From: Hamadaea tsunoensis DSM 44101
Lineage (GTDB): Bacteria > Actinomycetota > Actinomycetes > Mycobacteriales > Micromonosporaceae
Direction of reading: 5' to 3'
Assembly (NCBI RefSeq): GCF_000428945.1
Contig: NZ_AUAX01000022.1
Span: 62,001 to 126,000 of the forward strand
Length of the DNA stretch: 64,000 bases
Positions within the stretch are counted from its first letter, which is position 1; every line of letters starts with the position of its first letter. Below, one piece after another: positions 32,508 to 39,947 of this stretch. The notes beneath the pieces are model-generated. The model ran no database searches, was not told the origin of the DNA, and saw nothing but the letters and a program-made list of their open reading frames with translations. Position numbers and translations under genes: made by a program.

Positions 32508-32632
32508 TGATCATGCAACGTCATTCCGGCAACGGGGGCCGCTGGGCCTTGATCATGTAACGCCATATCGGCAGGAGAGCGCTTTCTTGCCGGAATAGCG
32601 CTACATGATCAAGAGGCTCGCCGTGATCATGT
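32508..32632 (+). repeat. Element F: inverted TGATCATG boxes
   Basis: TGATCATGCAACG (32508 region) and TGATCATGTAACG (32550 region) point right; CGCTACATGATCA (32600 region) and a further TGATCATG near 32624 follow in opposite sense, with TTCCGGCA / TTGCCGGAA also mirrored. The plan matches element C, but the box sequence differs. Confidence 0.65.
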
Positions 32633-32657
32633 CGAGCCCGCGGTCGGCCCGACCGGA

Positions 32658-32676
32658 CTTTGTCCCGACTATCCGA
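32658..32676 (+). repeat. Motif E, copy 3 (diverged)
   Basis: CTTTGTCCCGACTATCCGA, two changes from the consensus. Confidence 0.65.
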
Positions 32677-32704
32677 AATGGGTTGGTGCGGGCCGGCTCT
32701 TTGG

Positions 32705-32770
32705 TGATCGTTCGCGGCTGGGATGTCGTTTTCGGGCCCGCTCCCTCGATCCATTACGGCTGGGATGTCG
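32705..32770 (+). repeat. Diverged half of element C
   Basis: Two rightward units, TGATCGTTCGCGGCTGGGAT and TCGATCCATTACGGCTGGGA, each followed by GTCG. They look like the first two boxes of element C with GGCTGGGATGTCG in place of GGCTGAGGTGT. Confidence 0.6.
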
Positions 32771-32890
32771 ATAGTGGTCGGTCTGCTACATCTGGAGTGC
32801 TTTGAATCTTGGGCGAAAGTCGGGTTTACATCTCGGCCGCTGTGGATCACGTCCAAGCCGCTCGATCGGAGGCCGCCTCCTGTGACGCGG

Positions 32891-33123
32891 GAACGATCTT
32901 CCGACAGGTGGGCCGAGGCTGCTAATTCTTGATCGTTTACGGCTGAGGTGTAATTCCGGCCCGATCTGCATGATCGTTTACGGGTCAGGTGTAGCCAGGG
33001 GCGGTCAGCGCGCTCCGGAACCGTAAATGATCACGCAATCGGCGGCCGTTTTCACACCTCACCCGTAAACGATCATCTCGCCGGCCGCCCAGCGATCATC
33101 CATATCAGACAGTCACGACAAAG
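32891..33123 (+). repeat. Element C, copy 2
   Basis: Boxes at 32929-32942 and 32970-32983 point right; boxes at 33021-33033 and 33063-33076 point left. Flanks (AACGATCTTCC at the start, motif E at the end) match copy 1 at 19492, while spacer sequences have diverged more than the boxes. Confidence 0.88.
33105..33123 (-). repeat. Motif E, copy 4
   Basis: TCAGACAGTCACGACAAAG, the reverse complement of motif E with two changes. It is followed 22 bp later by repeat B copy 3. Confidence 0.75.
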
Positions 33124-33145
33124 GCAGCGGGCCCGGGAAGCGAGG

Positions 33146-33217
33146 GGCGATCTTGCGCGAATGTACCGGCATTTCGGGTACACCGGACGAAATTCGAGAC
33201 ATTCGCGCAAGATCGCC
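33146..33217 (-). repeat. Palindromic repeat B, copy 3
   Basis: Arms GGCGATCTTGCGCGAATGT and its complement. The loop is the reverse complement of the loop of copy 2, so this copy is inverted relative to it. Confidence 0.9.
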
Positions 33218-33219
33218 GA

Positions 33220-33258
33220 GAGAGGCGGGACAGGCGGGAGAGGCGGGAGAGGCGGGAG
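33220..33258 (+). repeat. 9-bp minisatellite (AGGCGGGAG)
   Basis: About four tandem copies of AGGCGGGAG/C next to repeat B copy 3 and just after the stop of the GH43 gene. Confidence 0.8.
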
Positions 33259-33265
33259 GGGAAGG

Positions 33266-34756
33266 TTACGAGGTGGGTTCGCCGGACGGGGCGGTGAGCG
33301 TGACTCCGGTGGCGACGGGCGTGCCGAAGTTCGGCGTACCGTCGGCGTTCCAGGTGATCTTCTGCGCCCGGGTCGTGCGGTTCATGTCGCAACCGCCGCT
33401 GGCCGAACTGTTCGCGTGGTAGACGATCCAGTCCTCGGTACCGTCGGGCGACTTGAAGAACCCGTTGTGCCCGGGCCCGTAGACCCCGTTGGCGGTGGAC
33501 TTCTGGAAGATCGGGTTCGGCGACTTGACCCAGGAGGACGCCTGCAGCGGGTCGGCCCCGTTCCAGGTGAGCAGCCCGATCTTGTAGTCCTGTGTGGAGC
33601 AGTGGCTGGCCGAGAACGCGATGAACGTCTTACCGCCGTGCTGGATCACCTCGGCGCCCTCGTTCACCGCCCCGCCGACCGTCTCCCAGCTGTACGTGGG
33701 CGTGGAGAGCAGGTGGCGCGTACCGCTGGCGGTCCAGGGGTTGGACAGCGGCCGGATGAACAGCGGCTGGGAACCGTTGTAGTACGTGCCGAGCAGGTAG
33801 AGCTGGCCGTTGAGCTGCAGGATGCTCGGGTCCAGTTCCCAGGTGTTGTCCGAGGTCGGGTCGAGCAGGTCGGCCTTGAACGAGTACGGGCCCATCGGGT
33901 CGAGCCCGGCGCTCTCCAGCACGTGGATGCGCTGCGTACCGAGGTTGTAGGGCTCCTGGCCGGCGACGTAGTACAGGTACCAGCGCGTACCGTTCGGTCC
34001 GGTCAGCAGGTGGAACTCGGGCGCCCACATGGTGCCCGCCCCGTTCGGCCGGCTCAACGTGAAGATCACCTGGTCGGCCGCGGTCGCCAGCGCGCGCAGC
34101 GTCGTCGCCTTGCGCATCGTGATGGTGTTGTTCCAGGTCGTCGTGGCCAGGTAGTAGTAGCCGCTGTAGTACGTGAGCCACGGGTCGGGGCCGTGCAGGC
34201 TGAGCGGATTGGTGAAGGTCCCGCCACCCCCGCCCCCGCCGCCGCTGGTGAACCCGGCGAGGCGCCACACCCGGCTGGTCGCCGTGGAGCAGGCCAGCTG
34301 TACGAGACCGGTGTTGCTCGTGGCGACCCCGCCGCTCGGCACGATGCACTTGCCCGAGCTGACCGAGACGATGTTGTAGCCGCTCGTGCCGACCGCGGTC
34401 AGCCGCCACTGCTGGTTGGTGCCGCCGTGGCAGCTCCACTGGATGATCGTGGCATTGTCAGCTGTGGACGCACCGTAGACGTCCACGCACTTGCCGGAGT
34501 TCAGCGTCCCGATCGTGTAGGAGTCCGCCGATCCGGCCACCGGGGTGAAGGTGAAGTTCTGGTTGGTGCCGGCGTTGCACGCGTACTGGACGAGCTGCAG
34601 GCCGTTGGTGTTCGCGCCGTTGGGCAGGTCCATGCAGTTGCCGCCGTTGGTGTTCACGGCGGTGGAGGTGAAGGCCACGATCGCTTCGCTGCGAGCGGGG
34701 GCGACGAGGAGGGCGACGGCCAGCGCGGCCGTGCACAACAGGGCAAGACGTTTCAC
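33266..34756 (-). CDS. Secreted GH43 exo-arabinanase/arabinofuranosidase with ricin-type CBM13
   Basis: A 496-residue enzyme: signal peptide to about residue 24, an N-terminal ricin-type beta-trefoil (about 27-167, with QNFTF, QQWRLT and RVWRLAG marking the three QxW repeats), a Gly-only linker (172-179) and a five-bladed GH43 domain. Catalytic candidates are Asp191 (LHGPDPW), Asp309 (ELDPSI) and Glu366 (NEGAEV). It resembles GH43 subfamily 26 exo-1,5-alpha-L-arabinofuranosidases of streptomycetes, though with CBM13 rather than CBM42. It would trim alpha-1,5-arabinan outside the cell. It stands alone between two repeat islands. Confidence 0.85.
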   Translation of the reverse strand: MKRLALLCTAALAVALLVAPARSEAIVAFTSTAVNTNGGNCMDLPNGANTNGLQLVQYACNAGTNQNFTFTPVAGSADSYTIGTLNSGKCVDVYGASTADNATIIQWSCHGGTNQQWRLTAVGTSGYNIVSVSSGKCIVPSGGVATSNTGLVQLACSTATSRVWRLAGFTSGGGGGGGGTFTNPLSLHGPDPWLTYYSGYYYLATTTWNNTITMRKATTLRALATAADQVIFTLSRPNGAGTMWAPEFHLLTGPNGTRWYLYYVAGQEPYNLGTQRIHVLESAGLDPMGPYSFKADLLDPTSDNTWELDPSILQLNGQLYLLGTYYNGSQPLFIRPLSNPWTASGTRHLLSTPTYSWETVGGAVNEGAEVIQHGGKTFIAFSASHCSTQDYKIGLLTWNGADPLQASSWVKSPNPIFQKSTANGVYGPGHNGFFKSPDGTEDWIVYHANSSASGGCDMNRTTRAQKITWNADGTPNFGTPVATGVTLTAPSGEPTS

Positions 34757-34888
34757 AAGATCACGTCCTTGGGTAGGGCGGACAGAGTCCTGTGATGGAA
34801 CGCGCCACTCGGCACAGTGGACGAACGCCTACCCGGCATCCCAGTGCGGATTGTTATAGCCGACGCCGGGGGTGGAGGGCAACCCCCA

Positions 34889-35048
34889 CAAGATCAAATT
34901 CAAGTTCTTCCGTTCCCGGGTTCGTCGATCTCGCCTCCGCTCCTCCCGCGGGAGACCGTTCGGCCCTGGGGGGCCTCTCTGCCACCTGAGTGGGGCGACG
35001 CATCCTTCACCGCGGTCCGGTCACCGTTTCGCCCCGTCGCCCCCGGCC
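34889..35048 (+). repeat. Repeat D, copy 3
   Basis: About 160 bp closely matching copies 1 and 2, including AAGATCAAATTCAAGTTC, CCCGGGTTCGTCGATCTC and CCGGTCACCGTTT, and followed directly by motif E as in copy 2. Confidence 0.85.
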
Positions 35049-35066
35049 TTTGTCGCGGCTGTCCGA
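35048..35066 (+). repeat. Motif E, copy 5
   Basis: CTTTGTCGCGGCTGTCCGA at the end of repeat D copy 3. Confidence 0.8.
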
Positions 35067-35159
35067 TATATGTGCCTAGTGACGCCGGGCGGGATGATCG
35101 CAGAAATCGGCGACCCCGGCCCACCCGACGATCCGACGCGGCACCCCGTCCCAAGCGCC

Positions 35160-35233
35160 CGACGATCTTGCGCGAATGTTCGGGCAATTCGGGTACTCCG
35201 GACGAAATTCGAGGCATTCGCGCAAGATCGTCG
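35160..35233 (-). repeat. Palindromic repeat B, copy 4
   Basis: 74 bp with the same arms and with the loop in the orientation of copy 3. It lies just after the stop of the first araR-like LacI gene. Confidence 0.9.
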
Positions 35234-35254
35234 TACGACGGGACGGGGGATGGG

Positions 35255-36265
35255 TCACTTCGGTGGGGAGACGGAATGCCGTGTCACGAGCGCCGGCGGG
35301 ATGACCCGGCGGCCGCCGTGGCGACGGCCCGTCTCGATCTGGGCGAGGAGCAGGTCGAGGCTGGCCGCGGCGACCGCGTCGAAGTCGGGGCGGACGGTCG
35401 TGAGCGGCGGGATGTAGAACTCCGATTCGGGGACGTCGTCGAAGCCCACGATCGAGATCTCGTCCGGTACGCGCCGCCCCCGCTCGTGCAGCGCCCGCAG
35501 GATGCCCAGCGCGAGATGGTCGTTGGCGGCGAAGACCGCGCTGACCTCGGTCATGCGGGCGAGGACCTGGCCGATGCGGTAGCCGGAGGCGGCGGACCAG
35601 TCGGCGGCCATGAGCGGCGGGATCTCGGCGCCGGCCTCGGTGAGTGCGCGCCGCCAGCCGGCGATGCGGCCCTGGCTGTCGAACCAGTCCTCGGGGCCGG
35701 ACACGTGCCAGACCGTCGGGTGCCCGGCGTCGAGCAGGTGCTTGGTGGCCGCGTAGCCGCCGAGTTCCTGGTCGACGGTGACGAGGTCGGTCTCGCGTTC
35801 GGGGTCGCCGTCGACGCAGACGAGCGGGATGTCGTCGGGCAGGCCGTCGAGGGCTTCGCTGGCCTCGGCCACGGGGGCGATCACGACGAGCCCGGCGACC
35901 CGCTGGTCGAGGTGGTGGTTGATCGCGTCGGTGACGGGCCGGCGTTCGAGCGTACGCACGCTCTCCACGCTGACCGTGAAGCCGGAGGAGCTGGCGGCCT
36001 GGGCCAGGGCGGCGAGAGTGGCCGCCGGGCCGTAGAGGGTGGAGTTCTGCGCGACGACCCCGATCACCTGGGACTTGCCGGTGACCAGCGCCCGCGCGGC
36101 GCGGTTGGGGCGGTAGCCGAGTTCGGCGATGGCCGCCCGTACGCGCAGCCGCGTGCGCTCGGCGACGTTCGGGTGCTCGTTGAGGACCCGCGAGACGGTC
36201 TGATGGGAGACGCCGGCCAGTCTGGCCACGTCCATCATGCCGGGGTCCCGCGCGCTCTTCGCCAC
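35255..36265 (-). CDS. LacI-family regulator (first of divergent pair)
   Basis: A 336-residue LacI-type repressor. HTH: MMDVARLAGVSHQTVSRVLNEH (residues 10-31); hinge YRPNRAARALVTGKSQ; effector domain with AANDHLALGILRALHERG and FDDVPESEFYIPPLTTVR. The recognition helix is the same as that of the divergent LacI protein at 36505, so both probably read the same operators between them. Start is GTG 36265, with a leaderless-type TAAGCT six bases upstream; ATG at codon 10 is an alternative but would cut the HTH. Likely regulates L-arabinose use. Confidence 0.85.
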   Translation of the reverse strand: MAKSARDPGMMDVARLAGVSHQTVSRVLNEHPNVAERTRLRVRAAIAELGYRPNRAARALVTGKSQVIGVVAQNSTLYGPAATLAALAQAASSSGFTVSVESVRTLERRPVTDAINHHLDQRVAGLVVIAPVAEASEALDGLPDDIPLVCVDGDPERETDLVTVDQELGGYAATKHLLDAGHPTVWHVSGPEDWFDSQGRIAGWRRALTEAGAEIPPLMAADWSAASGYRIGQVLARMTEVSAVFAANDHLALGILRALHERGRRVPDEISIVGFDDVPESEFYIPPLTTVRPDFDAVAAASLDLLLAQIETGRRHGGRRVIPPALVTRHSVSPPK

Positions 36266-36271
36266 GGACGC

Positions 36272-36277
36272 AGCTTA
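36272..36277 (-). promoter_or_regulatory. -10 box of a probable leaderless promoter (first LacI gene)
   Basis: TAAGCT on the minus strand, six bases before GTG 36265, with no ribosome site. Confidence 0.45.
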
Positions 36278-36340
36278 CTCATGTCAGGTCTGTCCGCGGG
36301 CGCGCCACAGCCGCACGCCTGCCTGTCCGCGCCCGTCGAT

Positions 36341-36354
36341 TATGAGCGTTAACA
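36341..36354. promoter_or_regulatory. Degenerate LacI-type operator
   Basis: TATGAGCGTTAACA; its reverse complement TGTTAACGCTCATA matches the araB-site operator in one full half. Confidence 0.55.
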
Positions 36355-36413
36355 TTCGCTACCGTCAACGCCATCCGGTGTCATGGCAGGCCAGCGGGTG
36401 TCAGCAGGGCAGA

Positions 36414-36427
36414 TGTGAACGCCTCTT
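36414..36427. promoter_or_regulatory. LacI operator half-site
   Basis: TGTGAACGCCTCTT, preceded by CAGA; the first nine bases repeat exactly in the full site 25 bp downstream (CAGATGTGAACGC is a direct repeat). Confidence 0.45.
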
Positions 36428-36438
36428 GACGAACCCAG

Positions 36439-36452
36439 ATGTGAACGCTCAC
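36439..36452. promoter_or_regulatory. LacI-type operator TGTGAACGCTCACA
   Basis: A 14-bp inverted repeat (TGTGA/TCACA around ACGC) 53 bp before the second LacI gene. It shares the centre and outer bases with the site in araB (TGTTAACGCTAACA). Confidence 0.7.
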
Positions 36453-36504
36453 ACTACCGATCAGCAATCACCGCGTAACGACGACGAAACGCCGAGAGGG
36501 GTGG

Positions 36505-37536
36505 GTGGCGATGGACAGGAACTCGGCGCCTCCGCCGCCCGTCATGGCGGACGTCGCGCGGCTGGCGGGCGTGTCCCACCAGACCGTCTCGCGAGTGCTC
36601 AACGATCAGCCCAATGTGCGTACCGAGACGCGGGCGCGGGTGCTGGCGGCGATCCGGGAACTGGACTACCGGCCGAACTCGGCCGCCCGGACCCTGGTCA
36701 CCCGGCGCTCGCAGACGCTCGGCGTGGTCAGCTTCGACACCACGCTCTACGGGCCGGCCTCGATGCTCTACGGGATCGAGCAGGCCGCCCGGGACGCGGA
36801 CTACTTCGTCAGCATCTCCAGCCTGCGGGCGATGGACCGGGCGACCCTGCTCGACGCCGTCAGCCGCCTGCGGGACCAGGCCGTCGAGGGCGTCGTCGTC
36901 ATCGCGCCGCAGACCCAGGCGGCCGGCGCGCTGGAACAGGCCGCGGCCGGCGTACCGCTGGTGGGGGCTGGTTGCGGCGTGACCGAACGCGTGCCGATGG
37001 TCGCGATAGACCAGCGGGCCGGCGCGTTGATCGCGACGCGCCACCTGCTGGACCTGGGCCACCGCACGGTGCACCACGTGGCCGGGCCGATGAACTGGCT
37101 CGACGCGGTCGGGCGCATGCAGGGCTGGCGCGAGGCGCTCGAACAGGCCGCCGCGCCGGTGCCGCTGCCCATCCTCGGCGACTGGAGCGCGAGTTCCGGG
37201 TACGCCGCGGGCCGCAGCCTCGCGGTCGACCCGACGGTGACGGCGGTGTTCTGCGCCAACGACCACATGGCCCTGGGCCTGCTGCGCGCCCTGCACGAGG
37301 CGGGCCGCCGCGTGCCGCAGGACGTCAGCGTCGTCGGTTTCGACGACATCCCCGAGACCTCGTACTTCATGCCTCCACTGACGACGGTGCGGCAGGACTT
37401 CGGCGAACTGGGCCGGCGCTCCCTGCAACTGCTCGTCGACCGGCTGGCGGGCAGCCGGCCCGGGCCGGCCGGGCACGTCATCATCCCGCCGGACCTGGTG
37501 GTCCGAGGCAGCGCCCGGCCGCCGCACATCGCCTGA
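36505..37536 (+). CDS. LacI-family regulator (second of divergent pair)
   Basis: A 343-residue repressor with HTH VMADVARLAGVSHQTVSRVL, hinge YRPNSAARTLVTRRSQ and an effector domain (VFCANDHMALGLLRALHEAG, FDDIPETSYFMPPLTTVR). It is a close paralogue of the divergent LacI product. It lies 54 bp upstream of araB on the same strand and is likely the local arabinose repressor, possibly co-transcribed with the operon and autoregulated by the operators upstream. GTG 36505 follows GAGAGG by five bases; ATG 36511 is an alternative. Confidence 0.87.
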   Translation: MAMDRNSAPPPPVMADVARLAGVSHQTVSRVLNDQPNVRTETRARVLAAIRELDYRPNSAARTLVTRRSQTLGVVSFDTTLYGPASMLYGIEQAARDADYFVSISSLRAMDRATLLDAVSRLRDQAVEGVVVIAPQTQAAGALEQAAAGVPLVGAGCGVTERVPMVAIDQRAGALIATRHLLDLGHRTVHHVAGPMNWLDAVGRMQGWREALEQAAAPVPLPILGDWSASSGYAAGRSLAVDPTVTAVFCANDHMALGLLRALHEAGRRVPQDVSVVGFDDIPETSYFMPPLTTVRQDFGELGRRSLQLLVDRLAGSRPGPAGHVIIPPDLVVRGSARPPHIA

Positions 37537-37590
37537 ACCGACCACGCGCATCAGCCCTTTCCGTAAGAGTTTCACGGGAGCCGCACAGCC

Positions 37591-39270
37591 ATGGATGTTA
37601 ACGCTAACAAGAGTCATCCGGACGACGCCTGCGTCGTCGGGGTCGACTACGGCACGCTGTCCGCGCGCGCCGTGGTCGTCCGCGTCGCCGACGGCGCCGA
37701 ACTCGGTACGGCCGTCCACGAGTACGCCAACGGCGTGATCGAGACGACCCTGCCGGGCGGTGAGCGGCGGCTGCCGCCGGACTGGGCGTTGCAGGATCCG
37801 GAGGACTGGCGGGAGTCGCTGCGCCGGACGGTCCCGGCCGCGCTGGCCGACGCGGGTGTGGCCGCCGGGCAGGTGATCGGCATCGCGACCGACTTCACGG
37901 CGTGCACGGTCCTTCCGTCCACCGCGGACGGTACGCCGCTGTGCGAGCTGCCGGACCTCACCGCCCGCCCGCACGCGTGGCCGAAGCTGTGGAAGCACCA
38001 CGCCGCGCAGCCGCAGGCCGACCGGATCAACGCCCTGGCGCACGAGCGCGGCGAGAAGTGGATCAGCCGCTACGGCGGCAAGATCTCCTCGGAGTGGGAG
38101 TTCGCCAAGGCGCTGCAGGTGCTGGAGGAGGACCCCGAGGTCTACGCGCGTACGCAGCGGTGGATCGAGGCGGCGGACTGGATCGTCTGGGAGCTGACCG
38201 GCGTCGAGAGCCGAAACGCCTGCACCGCCGGGTACAAGGGAATCTTCCAGGACGGCGCGTACCCGTCGGCGGAATACCTGGGCGCACTGAACCCGCAGTT
38301 CGCGGACTTCCCCCCGACCCGGCTCGCCACGAAGCCGCTGAGCGCCCTGGGTACGCCGGCCGGAACGCTGTCGAAGAAGGCCGCGGAGTGGACCGGTCTG
38401 CCGGAGGGGATCGCGGTCGCCATCGGCAACGTCGACGCCCACGTCACCGCGCCGGCCGCCCGGGCCGTCGAGAACGGCCGGATGCTCGCCATCATGGGCA
38501 CCTCGACGTGCCACGTGATGAACGGCGCGACGCTCGCGGAAGTGCCCGGCATGTGCGGGGTGGTCGACGGCGGGATCAGCGTCGGCGCGTACGGCTACGA
38601 GGCCGGGCAGAGCGCCGTCGGCGACATCTTCGCCTGGTGGCTGCGGACCGGCGTACCGGCGGAGTATCAGGCGGAGGCGGCCGAGCGTGGCGAGTCCCTG
38701 CACGACCTGCTCACCCGCAAGTGCGCCGGGCAACCGGTCGGCGGGCACGGTCTGGTCGCGCTGGACTGGATGGGCGGCAACCGTTCCGTCCTCGTCGACC
38801 ACGACCTGTCCGGCATCGTCGCCGGTCTCACGCTCGCCACCCGGCCCGAGGAGATCTACCGCGCGCTGCTGGAGGCCACCGCCTTCGGCACCCGGGTGAT
38901 CGTCGAGACGTTCGAGAACGCAGGCGTACCGGTGGAGGAGTTCGTGGTCGCCGGCGGGCTCAAGCGCAACGCCTTCCTCATGCAGCTCTACGCCGACATC
39001 CTGCGCCGGCCCGTCTCCGTCGCCGTCTCCGACCAGGGCCCAGCCCTCGGTTCCGCCATCCACGCCGCGGTCGCGGCGGGCGCGTACCCGGACGTGCGGA
39101 CCGCGGCCGAGTCGATGGGCGCGGTCGAGCGGGGCGCGTACCAGCCCGATCCCCAGCGGGCCAACGTCTACGACGCGCTCTACGCCGAGTACCGGGTCCT
39201 GCACGACACCTTCGGCGGTCAAGGCATGCTCCACCGCTTGCGGCGCCTGCGGAACGAGGCCCTCCGATGA
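37591..39270 (+). CDS. araB: Ribulokinase
   Basis: A 559-residue FGGY kinase that phosphorylates L-ribulose to L-ribulose-5-phosphate. GVDYGTLSARAVVV is the N-terminal ATP-binding strand of ribulokinase; TDFTACTVLP, DWIVWELTG, IMGTSTCHVM and FVVAGGLKRNAF with QLYADIL are characteristic later blocks. Length matches bacterial AraB. The ATG start has GGGAG ten bases upstream, a loose spacing. Codons 2-7 (DVNANK) contain the operator TGTTAACGCTAACA, so repressor binding would overlap the translation start. First gene of araB-araD-araA, overlapping araD by ATGA. Confidence 0.93.
   Translation: MDVNANKSHPDDACVVGVDYGTLSARAVVVRVADGAELGTAVHEYANGVIETTLPGGERRLPPDWALQDPEDWRESLRRTVPAALADAGVAAGQVIGIATDFTACTVLPSTADGTPLCELPDLTARPHAWPKLWKHHAAQPQADRINALAHERGEKWISRYGGKISSEWEFAKALQVLEEDPEVYARTQRWIEAADWIVWELTGVESRNACTAGYKGIFQDGAYPSAEYLGALNPQFADFPPTRLATKPLSALGTPAGTLSKKAAEWTGLPEGIAVAIGNVDAHVTAPAARAVENGRMLAIMGTSTCHVMNGATLAEVPGMCGVVDGGISVGAYGYEAGQSAVGDIFAWWLRTGVPAEYQAEAAERGESLHDLLTRKCAGQPVGGHGLVALDWMGGNRSVLVDHDLSGIVAGLTLATRPEEIYRALLEATAFGTRVIVETFENAGVPVEEFVVAGGLKRNAFLMQLYADILRRPVSVAVSDQGPALGSAIHAAVAAGAYPDVRTAAESMGAVERGAYQPDPQRANVYDALYAEYRVLHDTFGGQGMLHRLRRLRNEALR
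37596..37609. promoter_or_regulatory. LacI-type operator inside the start of araB
   Basis: TGTTAACGCTAACA, perfect 5-bp arms (TGTTA/TAACA) around ACGC, at codons 2-7 of araB. The match to the 36439 site links the LacI pair to control of araBDA. Confidence 0.75.
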
Positions 39271-39947
39271 TCTCTTCCGTACGCGCTGAAGTCTGCGCCC
39301 TGCACGCGGAGCTCGTCCGCTACCGGCTGGTCGTGTGGACCGCCGGGAACGTCTCGGCGCGCGTACCGGGGGCGGATCTGTTCGTCATCAAGCCGTCGGG
39401 CGTGTCCTATGACGACCTGACCCCGGCGAACATGATCGTCTGCGACCTCGACGGCGCCGTGGTGGAGGGCGACCTGGCGCCGTCGAGCGACACCGCCGCC
39501 CACGCGTACGTCTACCGGCACCGGCCCGACGTCGGGGGAGTGGTGCACACGCACTCCGCGTACGCGAGCAGCTGGGCCGCCCGCGGCGAGCCGATCCCGT
39601 GCGTCCTGACCGCGATGGCCGACGAGTTCGGGGGTGAGATCCCGATCGGGCCGTTCGCGCTCATCGGCAACGACGACATCGGCAAGGGGATCGTCGAGAC
39701 CCTGGACGGCCACCGGTCGCCGGCCGTGCTCATGCGCAACCACGGCGTCTTCACGATCGGCCGCGACGCCCGCGCGGCGGTGAAGGCGGCGGTCATGGCC
39801 GAGGACGTGGCCCGCACGGTGCACCTCGCCCGGGTGCACGGCGAGCCGGTCCCGATCGACCAGGAGGACATCGACGCCCTCTACCACCGCTACCAGAACG
39901 TGTACGGACAGTCCAAGTCTATTGTGGATGGAGTACCCGCGAGATGA
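39267..39947 (+). CDS. araD: L-ribulose-5-phosphate 4-epimerase
   Basis: A 226-residue class II aldolase/adducin-fold enzyme that converts L-ribulose-5-phosphate to D-xylulose-5-phosphate. [24 protein letters not shown] binds phosphate (block at about 27-50), [13 protein letters not shown] supplies two zinc His and [10 protein letters not shown] a third. [12 protein letters not shown] contains the catalytic Asp region. Size agrees with E. coli AraD (231). ATG overlaps the araB stop and its own stop overlaps the araA start (both ATGA), so the three enzymes are translated together. Confidence 0.92.
   Translation: MISSVRAEVCALHAELVRYRLVVWTAGNVSARVPGADLFVIKPSGVSYDDLTPANMIVCDLDGAVVEGDLAPSSDTAAHAYVYRHRPDVGGVVHTHSAYASSWAARGEPIPCVLTAMADEFGGEIPIGPFALIGNDDIGKGIVETLDGHRSPAVLMRNHGVFTIGRDARAAVKAAVMAEDVARTVHLARVHGEPVPIDQEDIDALYHRYQNVYGQSKSIVDGVPAR

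Larger units (their letters stand above)
32271..33265. other. 995-bp non-coding repeat island
   Basis: No gene is credible. In order it holds motif E, repeat B (copy 2), a 9-bp minisatellite, element F, motif E, a half element C, element C copy 2, motif E, repeat B copy 3 (inverted with respect to copy 2) and another 9-bp minisatellite. The two repeat B copies bracket about 700 bp. Confidence 0.8.
34757..35254. other. 498-bp non-coding region with repeats
   Basis: Holds the GH43 upstream region (about 130 bp, no clear operator), repeat D copy 3, motif E copy 5 and repeat B copy 4. No gene is supportable. Confidence 0.75.

Noticed and set aside
34757-34888. LacI-type operator before the GH43 gene
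   Set aside because: Only a weak half-like TGTTATAGC was seen; no inverted partner.
19209-35254. Insertion sequence or integrase in the repeat islands
   Set aside because: No transposase or recombinase frame was found in or beside the islands, so mobility remains only a hypothesis for the repeats.
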